Shown piece after piece: positions 6,002 to 10,998 of a DNA stretch of 10,998 bases; positions within the stretch are counted from its first letter, which is position 1; every line of letters begins with the position of its first letter. The notes beneath the pieces are model-generated. The model made no database searches, was not told the DNA's origin, and saw only the letters and a list, made by a program, of their open reading frames with translations. The DNA lies in the NCBI GenBank assembly GCA_964467785.1, contig CAYXVB010000120.1:1-10998 (forward strand), read 5' to 3'. A program made the position numbers and the translations under genes. The DNA is from CAYXVB01 sp964467785 (GTDB lineage: Bacteria; Bdellovibrionota; UBA1018).

Positions 6002-6331
6002 TGAATCACCTCCCGAATTCGACCGATCAGTGGGGTTCGACTTTCCGCGGCCAACCCCTCCAGCCACTTTGTCGAAGAAACCTTTGACCATAATCCCCAT
6101 ACTCCTTGCAAATTCATTAACCGTACCCCGCCGTCTCTTGCCTCTGGGGCCACGGGTCACAGGCAACGCTATTTAACCGCGTTATCAAGAAAAAGTAATC
6201 CATTCTTTGACTTGAGTCGGATTCTTCACCTGACGTCCTAAGAGACGAGGAGCCTATACCCTACTTTCAGCCTGCAATGGATCAAAATACTCGGGGTTGC
6301 AGCCCCCCCAAAGACGCGCTAAAAGCGAATT
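6002..6331. other. Divergent intergenic region between the small-protein gene and nadA
   Basis: This 330-base gap must hold the start signals for both directions. The part at 6002-6166 remains open in the small protein's frame and may be an N-terminal extension. The part at 6170-6230 is AT-rich. On the minus strand TTACTT (6200-6195), 17 bases, then TAAATA (6177-6172) is a weak promoter candidate. On the plus strand TTGACT (6207-6212) has no good -10 at normal spacing, though TATACC (6255-6260) lies further on. No RNA gene, TPP element or recognisable operator was found. Confidence 0.4.
6293..6306 (+). promoter_or_regulatory. Short GC hairpin in the nadA leader
   Basis: GGGGT (6293-6297) pairs with GCCCC (6302-6306), including one U-G pair, around a TGCA loop. 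It ends 25 bases before the nadA ATG. The ATG itself has no clear Shine-Dalgarno; the bases before it read AAAAGCGAATT. A role in nadA expression is possible but unproven. Confidence 0.3.
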
Positions 6332-7330
6332 ATGCGCACCGCATCTTCTCCTTCCGATGCCCGGGCCGAAGTCCGGGCCGATGCCCAGGCCCCCCTTCCG
6401 ACCGACATTGATCTTTTCGATGAGATCGCCCGACTCAAAAAAGAGAAAAACGCAATCATTTTAGCCCATTACTATCAAGAGCCTGACATCCAAGACATCG
6501 CCGACTTTGTTGGTGACTCGCTCGAACTGGCCCGAGCGGCGCAACGGACCGACGCCCGGCTCATCATTTTCGCTGGCGTGCATTTTATGGCCGAAGGGGC
6601 AAAGATCCTCAATCCGAGCCGCAAGGTGGTCATTCCAGACCTTCGTGCGGGATGCTCCCTTTCCAACAGCTGCCCGCCGGATGCTTTTGCACGCTTCCGC
6701 GCCCGGTACCCGGACCATTTCGTCGTTTCCTACATCAACTGCTCGGCGGCCATCAAAGCTCAGAGCGATGTGATCGTGACCAGCTCCAACGCACTCAAGA
6801 TCGTCAATCGCATCCCCCGCGATAAAGGGATCATCTTTGCGCCCGACCGCAACCTCGGCGCCTATATCGCCAAACAGACCGGCCGCGACATGGTGCTCTG
6901 GCAGGGAGCCTGCATCGTCCACGAGACGTTCTCGGAACGCAAGATCGCGGAGCTCCAGATCCTGCATCCCGAGGCGGAGCTGATCGCGCACCCCGAGTGC
7001 GAGGCCTCACTGCTCTCCAAGGCGGCCTTCATCGGCAGCACGTCGGCCCTACTCAAGCATGCCGTCGCGAGCCCCAAAAAAGAATTCATCGTGGCCACGG
7101 AGGAAGGGATCCTGCACCAGATGCGCAAGCAGGCCCCGGACAAGACCTTCATCCCGGCCCCGCCCAACCAGGCCGGATGCAGCTGCAATGAGTGCCCTTA
7201 CATGAAGCTCAACACGCTCGAAAAGATCTACCTCTGCCTGCGTGACGAGACCCCCGAGGTCGACGTCTCCGAGGAACTTCGTGCGCGCGCGCTCAAACCC
7301 TTGCAGCTGATGCTGGATTGGTCCACTTGA
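6332..7330 (+). CDS. nadA: Quinolinate synthase A
   Basis: Cytoplasmic [4Fe-4S] enzyme of 332 residues that condenses iminoaspartate with dihydroxyacetone phosphate to quinolinate, the second step of de novo NAD synthesis from aspartate. The core begins at about residue 30 with NAIILAHYYQEPDIQ (40-54), which contains the conserved His46. GDSLELA (61-67) and FAGVHFMAE (80-88) follow. The three cluster cysteines are Cys108 in DLRAGCSL, Cys194 in WQGACIVHE, and one in the cluster CSCNECPYMKLN (283-294), by family comparison Cys288. SSNALKIV and HPEC are also as expected. The first 25 residues (Ala/Pro/Asp-rich) are a poorly conserved extension; ATG 6332 is the only ATG before the core. No strong ribosome site is seen. 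The stop overlaps the cinA start by one base. nadB and nadC are not in the window. Confidence 0.97.
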   Translation: MRTASSPSDARAEVRADAQAPLPTDIDLFDEIARLKKEKNAIILAHYYQEPDIQDIADFVGDSLELARAAQRTDARLIIFAGVHFMAEGAKILNPSRKVVIPDLRAGCSLSNSCPPDAFARFRARYPDHFVVSYINCSAAIKAQSDVIVTSSNALKIVNRIPRDKGIIFAPDRNLGAYIAKQTGRDMVLWQGACIVHETFSERKIAELQILHPEAELIAHPECEASLLSKAAFIGSTSALLKHAVASPKKEFIVATEEGILHQMRKQAPDKTFIPAPPNQAGCSCNECPYMKLNTLEKIYLCLRDETPEVDVSEELRARALKPLQLMLDWST

Positions 7331-8559
7331 TGAATGCTGCAGCCCCCGCCACAGCTGCAGTACTCGGAATCGGGACCGAGCTCACCACTGGACAAATCGC
7401 CAATACCAATGCGGCATGGATCTCCGAGCGCATCAGCGATCTCGGAATCTCGGTTGTTCTCCACCAGACCGTGGCCGATGACCGCGCGGCCATCCGTGGC
7501 GCGCTGGATGCGTGCGCCGCCCAGGCCACCGTGCTCTTTGTGACAGGGGGCCTGGGACCCACGACGGATGATTTCACTCGCGAAGTGGTCGCGGACTGGA
7601 CGGGAGAACCTCTCGCTTTCCATGAGCCCTCTTGGCAGGCGATCCTCAGACGCCTGCAGCTCGCGGGCGTGCCCGTGGTCGAAAGCCAGAAACAGCAATG
7701 CTGGTTTCCGCAGGGCGCCGAGTGCTTTGAGGTCCTCGACAATCCCGCTGGCACGGCCAATGCGTTCACCTTCGTCACGAACGCAGGCGGAAACGAAGCC
7801 GGAAATGACACGCTGGTGTTCGTTCTCCCAGGCCCCCCGCGCGAGATTTTGGCCGTCTGGGAACATAACCGGATCGAGGAGCGGATTCGCACGCGCGTGC
7901 CGGGACTCGTGCGTCGAAAGCTCCTGACCTGGGAATGCATGGGCAAGAGCGAGGCGGAGCTCGGCGAGATCACCGAAAAAGCACTTGCGGGTAGCGGGCT
8001 CGCGATCGGTTACCGCGCCCACCGCCCCTACGTCCAAATCAAAGTCTGGGTGAACGAGGGCGCCGAAAGCGCCGCCACCCCCCGGCTCGACAAACTAGAC
8101 GCCGCGCTCAAACCCTGGGCGATCACTCGACAGAGCACTGACCTGGCCCGCGAGCTGGTCATCGCGCTCGCCCGCGGCGAAGAAGTGGGAATTCTGGACT
8201 CCGCCACGGGAGGCATTTTGGCCCAACGCCTTGGGTCCACCCTGCGCCGGAGCGAGTTTGGCGAACAAGCCAAGGCGGTCACCTTGGTCACCGAGTGGGC
8301 GATTTCGGGCTCCCCGGAGGAGTACGTCCAAAATACTTTGGCCCAGGCCGACCCCGAGGCGATCACGCTGATCGCGGCAGGTTTCACGGAACAAGGTCAA
8401 TGGGCGATCGGACTTCGCGAAGGGAATGCGCTGAAAGTGGAGCCGCTCCGGGCCCCCTACCGCCTCTCGAGCCCGGAGTTCGTCGAACGCATGCGGGCAA
8501 TGGCCGCCGAGATCGCAATCAAGCGCTGGACGGAGTGGCTCAAACAATCGGTTCAGTAG
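7330..8559 (+). CDS. cinA: CinA family protein with a degenerate C-terminal domain
   Basis: A 409-residue two-domain CinA homologue. The N-terminal MoCF/COG1058 domain (about 8-175) is well conserved: GIGTELTTGQIANTN at 13-27, TGGLGPTTDD at 71-80, NPAGTAN at 137-143 and LPGPPREI at 165-172. In characterised CinA proteins this domain is an ADP-ribose pyrophosphatase. A linker domain (about 190-260) follows, with the expected GKSEAELGE. The C-terminal PncC/NMN-deamidase domain (from about 268) is eroded: the hallmark AESCTGG reads LDSATGG (288-294), keeping Ser290 but losing Cys, and I cannot find the later GxAGPxGG block. NMN deamidation may therefore be lost. ATG 7330 forms TGATG with the nadA stop, indicating translational coupling; the in-frame TTG at 7318 lies within nadA. 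Family membership is sure; activity is not. Confidence 0.9.
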   Translation: MNAAAPATAAVLGIGTELTTGQIANTNAAWISERISDLGISVVLHQTVADDRAAIRGALDACAAQATVLFVTGGLGPTTDDFTREVVADWTGEPLAFHEPSWQAILRRLQLAGVPVVESQKQQCWFPQGAECFEVLDNPAGTANAFTFVTNAGGNEAGNDTLVFVLPGPPREILAVWEHNRIEERIRTRVPGLVRRKLLTWECMGKSEAELGEITEKALAGSGLAIGYRAHRPYVQIKVWVNEGAESAATPRLDKLDAALKPWAITRQSTDLARELVIALARGEEVGILDSATGGILAQRLGSTLRRSEFGEQAKAVTLVTEWAISGSPEEYVQNTLAQADPEAITLIAAGFTEQGQWAIGLREGNALKVEPLRAPYRLSSPEFVERMRAMAAEIAIKRWTEWLKQSVQ

Positions 8560-8602
8560 CCCGGCAATAGAGGCGGACTTGATGTCAACCTGGCGCGCGA
8601 AT

Positions 8603-10531
8603 CTATCGGCGCTCTCCTGCGCTGACCGGCGTGATTTCCTTCCAGCGCTGGTCAACGCGGGCTGGGCGGTCTGATGACAGCGGGTGCCGCTCGAGCTCTT
8701 CAGTGAGAATCTCGCGGAACACGCCGAAGTCGCGGATGATCTTTTGTCCAATAAAGGACTTGAAGGCGGAGCCGCCCGAGGCCAGGAAGTCCAGGGTCGC
8801 TACAGTGAACTTTCGGGAGTCATCCACGCGGATGCCCTTTTCGCGATCGAAGATCACCTCGCCGCCGACAGTCTCGACGCGCAAGAGTCTTGCCTCGCGG
8901 TCTCTCCCTTCGCGCTGGCGGACCTTGCAGTTGCGTTCGAAGGTCACACGAATCCCGCTCGGCAAGAGCGCGCCAAACTCGCCACAGGTCTGGATCGAGG
9001 TCTCGATCAACGCAAGAACAACAGAAGCGGGCACGTCGCCCAGCACTACGGCATGGTTGGACATCGGAATTACCTTGAAGAGCGTCTCGTAGTCGATGTC
9101 GCCGGCAGGCATCGAATCGCGGATACCGCCGGTGTTGATCATCGCAATGTCGGCTCCAGTGGCGCTACGAAGGGCGTCGGTCAATAAATTGCTCAGCGGG
9201 CTTTCGCCGGTGCGGTTGCGCCAAAGTTCGCGCGGAGTGGAGCCGAGCTTGCGCCCCGCGAGATCCGCGATGCCAGCGCGGGCACGAGCGATGTCGGCCT
9301 TGACGTCCACGTCGGCGGGAGCAGCGATACCTTCGTAAGCGACCGAACCCGGAGAGTCCGAGCAGAGCGCCGCCGCTGGCGCGGAGCACCGGTCCGGAAG
9401 AAGTCGGATCCCGGCCGCCTTGCGCATCTTTTGCCGGACCACCCTGCGCGCGTCCAAGTCATAAACAAGATCCACGCGCCCAAACATCTTCCCGCCGGAG
9501 CCGGACTGGATCATCGGCACGCCGTCGATCTCAACGTCATTGACCGCGTGAGTGTGCCCGGCGACGACCGCATCGATCGCGTCCGGACGGGCCCTGAGCA
9601 GCTCGGCCACGAGCGCGCTGCCCGTGGTCTCGGTCTGCGAGTCCCCGTTGTGCATCATCAGCACGAAGACGTCGGCCTTGCCTTCGAGCTCCTGGCGGAC
9701 CGCGAGGATCTCGTCGGATTCCCGACGAAAGCAGAGATCGGACACGTTCTCGGCCGTAGTAGTATTGGGAGTGAACTGGTTGTCGATCCCGATGAGCGCG
9801 ACGCGCACGTCGGCGACATTCCGGATCACATATGGCCTGAGGAACCCGGGGCGGCGCGCGCGGCTCCAGTCGATCACCGCGGAGGAATCGCCCGCGACAC
9901 AGCCCACGCCTTCGACAGTGACGGGCTTGCCCGCGAGATCCATCAGCGAGGATTTTTCGTACGTATTGGCACTCAGAAGCGGGAATCGGGCCGAAGCGGC
10001 CAGGCGCTCGATCGTGCTGCGGGGGTTCTTGTCTGGATTCTGATCATTGACCCTGTCGTCTAACCAGCCCAGCGGACCGAAGTCATAGTCGTGATTGCCC
10101 GGAACGATCGCGTCGTAGCCCAGACGGTTGTAGAGTGAAAATACGAGCTGGCCTTCGTCAAAATTACTCAGGAGTGTGCCCTGGAACTGGTCACCGCCAT
10201 CGAGCAGAAGGACTCCGCGATCGGTCGAGGCCGCGGCCGCTTGGCGCACGGCCTGAATGGCACCGGCCAAAAGCGCGCTGCCGCCGACTTTGCGGCCAGT
10301 TTTATCGAGCTCCGGCTCGACTCCTCCATGGAGATCGTTGGTCGCGAGGATCGTGATTCTGCGGAGTCCGCTTGGGGCAACAGAGTGGGAGTCGGCTCCC
10401 GAAGTGGGCGCCGAGGCGGAATCCACCGCGGGACCAATGACCTGAGTGGACCGAAACCGATCACAGCTCGAGCTTAGCCCCATGCCTAAAATCAACGTCA
10501 ATGGCAGGACGAATTTTCTTTGATTCCGCAT
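8603..10531 (-). CDS. Lipoprotein 5'-nucleotidase / UDP-sugar hydrolase family (UshA-like)
   Basis: A 642-residue extracytoplasmic metallophosphoesterase expected to remove phosphate from nucleotides or split nucleotide sugars or dinucleotides. Residues 1-23 look like a lipoprotein signal (hydrophobic 7-19, then SSSC with Cys23), followed by a Ser/Ala/Pro-rich spacer to about 55. Metal-site motifs run in order: ATNDLHG (63-69, Asp66, His68), DGGDQFQG (111-118, Asp114), PGNHDYDFG (144-152, Asn146, His147), His294 and GHTH (325-328). The C-terminal 5'-nucleotidase domain (about 405-620) has TGESPLSNLLTDAL from 441, INTGGIR (465-471), LLPSGIRVTF near 522-531 and VATLDFLASGGSAF near the end. The last block usually reads GGDG, so the substrate pocket may differ. 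It is larger than UshA (550), mainly from the spacer and a Cys-containing inter-domain linker. No Shine-Dalgarno precedes ATG 10531. It converges on cinA with no evident terminator in the 43-base gap. Exact substrate is unknown. Confidence 0.92.
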   Translation of the reverse strand: MRNQRKFVLPLTLILGMGLSSSCDRFRSTQVIGPAVDSASAPTSGADSHSVAPSGLRRITILATNDLHGGVEPELDKTGRKVGGSALLAGAIQAVRQAAAASTDRGVLLLDGGDQFQGTLLSNFDEGQLVFSLYNRLGYDAIVPGNHDYDFGPLGWLDDRVNDQNPDKNPRSTIERLAASARFPLLSANTYEKSSLMDLAGKPVTVEGVGCVAGDSSAVIDWSRARRPGFLRPYVIRNVADVRVALIGIDNQFTPNTTTAENVSDLCFRRESDEILAVRQELEGKADVFVLMMHNGDSQTETTGSALVAELLRARPDAIDAVVAGHTHAVNDVEIDGVPMIQSGSGGKMFGRVDLVYDLDARRVVRQKMRKAAGIRLLPDRCSAPAAALCSDSPGSVAYEGIAAPADVDVKADIARARAGIADLAGRKLGSTPRELWRNRTGESPLSNLLTDALRSATGADIAMINTGGIRDSMPAGDIDYETLFKVIPMSNHAVVLGDVPASVVLALIETSIQTCGEFGALLPSGIRVTFERNCKVRQREGRDREARLLRVETVGGEVIFDREKGIRVDDSRKFTVATLDFLASGGSAFKSFIGQKIIRDFGVFREILTEELERHPLSSDRPARVDQRWKEITPVSAGERR

Positions 10532-10542
10532 AGGTCGGGATT

Positions 10543-10569
10543 CTTATAATTCTTGACTATTTTTGTCAA
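10543..10569 (-). promoter_or_regulatory. Candidate promoter of the nucleotidase gene, with inverted repeat
   Basis: On the minus strand a consensus TTGACA (10569-10564) is followed, after a short 15-base spacer, by TATAAG (10548-10543). Transcription would begin near 10536, only about 5 bases before the ATG, giving a nearly leaderless mRNA. That agrees with the lack of a ribosome site. TTGAC (10553-10557) and GTCAA (10565-10569) form an inverted repeat across the -35 and spacer, a possible operator. Confidence 0.45.
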
Positions 10570-10683
10570 TAGATAGATCGATCCAGTCCCCAGTCCCCGC
10601 AAACGAGCATGTGCTCAATTACCGGGGTTCCGGCACTTGCCCCAACTGCGCGGAGTCCGAGTTCTTCTAAACTCTTTTCAGAT

Positions 10684-10998
10684 CTATCGGCCGGTCGGCT
10701 CCGGATTTAGTCCGCTGAACCCGGCTTTACAGGAAGCCTGCACCCTTTCGGCAGCCGCCCGCCGCGCGGCAACCCATCGCGCAAGACTGTCCGGAGCATC
10801 CCGCCCATCAGCAAATCGGCTCGCCCAGGCGCTCAACTCCTGGGGAGGAACCACGACGAAGCCATCTTGCGCGGATTTCAAGGCGGGTTCGATTGCGGCG
10901 CCATATCTTCTTATCCACGTTCCTAACTCGGGGAGTTCCATGGCGTTCGACATCCGCGCAGCCCACTTCTTAGCGTCCCTGGGACCGAGACCCTGGCC
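10684..10998 (-). CDS. Hypothetical protein, C-terminal part (enters from right edge)
   Basis: The frame is open from base 10998 to the stop at 10686-10684, giving 104 visible residues. The ATG at 10953 has no ribosome site and the frame continues upstream of it without a stop, so the true start probably lies outside the window. I do not recognise the protein. The visible part starts GQGLGPRDAKKWAARMSNAM. It is mainly helical and rich in Ala, Arg and Trp (LPELGTWIRRYG, ELSAWASRFADG, LARWVAARRAAAERVQ), with one Cys near the end and a Gly/Pro tail. No signal, membrane segment or catalytic motif is visible. The region between it and the nucleotidase gene (10532-10683) carries only that gene's promoter, short repeats and a doubtful small open frame. 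Confidence 0.55.
   Translation of the reverse strand, partial: GQGLGPRDAKKWAARMSNAMELPELGTWIRRYGAAIEPALKSAQDGFVVVPPQELSAWASRFADGRDAPDSLARWVAARRAAAERVQASCKAGFSGLNPEPTGR

Noticed and set aside
5648..6340. TPP riboswitch (THI element) upstream of thiB or of the small-protein gene
   Set aside because: Looked for the conserved CUGAGA and GAUCUGGAUAAUGCCAGCG-like segments on the minus strand and found neither; the thiB gap is only 30 bases.
7228..8037. 269-codon minus-strand open frame spanning nadA/cinA
   Set aside because: Crosses the coupled junction of two clearly conserved plus-strand genes; shadow of coding bias.
8560..8602. Terminator between the convergent cinA and nucleotidase genes
   Set aside because: Only very short self-complementary stretches (TTGATGTCAA) and no T-run; not enough to call.
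9431..10063. 210-codon plus-strand open frame opposite the nucleotidase gene
   Set aside because: Antisense to conserved metallophosphoesterase motifs; no signal, domain or ribosome site.

Overview
The window comes from a GC-rich chromosome of a Gram-negative bacterium. It carries a periplasmic thiamine-binding-protein-dependent importer, a murein endopeptidase of the MepA type, a signal-peptide-bearing L,D-transpeptidase and a lipoprotein nucleotidase, all of which need an outer membrane and a periplasm. The intergenic promoter islands are AT-rich. A Bdellovibrionota or deltaproteobacteria-like origin would fit the gene mix, but nothing seen here proves it. No mobile elements, CRISPR arrays, tRNA or rRNA genes were seen. 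This is ordinary chromosomal housekeeping and envelope DNA, with some unusual regulatory details.

Layout. 1-432 (-): the first 144 codons of NADP-type isocitrate dehydrogenase (icd), running off the left edge. 433-585: AT-rich divergent promoter region with a perfect inverted repeat. 586-1338 (+): secreted YkuD-family L,D-transpeptidase. A long terminator-like hairpin (1371-1409) follows it and lies inside the 3' end of the convergent mepA. 1362-6001 (-): a co-directional run read right to left: a small protein of unknown function, thiB, thiP, thiQ (thiamine ABC importer; thiB/thiP and thiP/thiQ each overlap as ATGA), then mepA. 6002-6331: a 330-base divergent intergenic region. 6332-8559 (+): nadA (quinolinate synthase) and cinA, coupled by a TGATG overlap. 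8603-10531 (-): a predicted lipoprotein 5'-nucleotidase/UDP-sugar hydrolase with a near-leaderless promoter. 10684-10998 (-): the 3' end of an unrecognised gene entering from the right edge.

How the genes may work together. ThiB, ThiP and ThiQ form a complete thiamine/TPP importer in one translationally coupled operon. The L,D-transpeptidase and MepA act on the same peptidoglycan cross-links in opposite senses and are encoded tail to tail. NadA makes quinolinate for NAD synthesis. CinA-family proteins act on ADP-ribose and NMN. The neighbouring extracytoplasmic nucleotidase could release nucleosides from nucleotides in the periplasm. A loose NAD/nucleotide-salvage theme on the right half is inference only.

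The most interesting observations are a perfect inverted repeat that buries the thiB start codon where no TPP riboswitch is visible, a terminator hairpin encoded within the mepA reading frame, a CinA whose C-terminal NMN-deamidase domain looks degenerate, and the uncharacterised small protein at the head of the thiamine operon.
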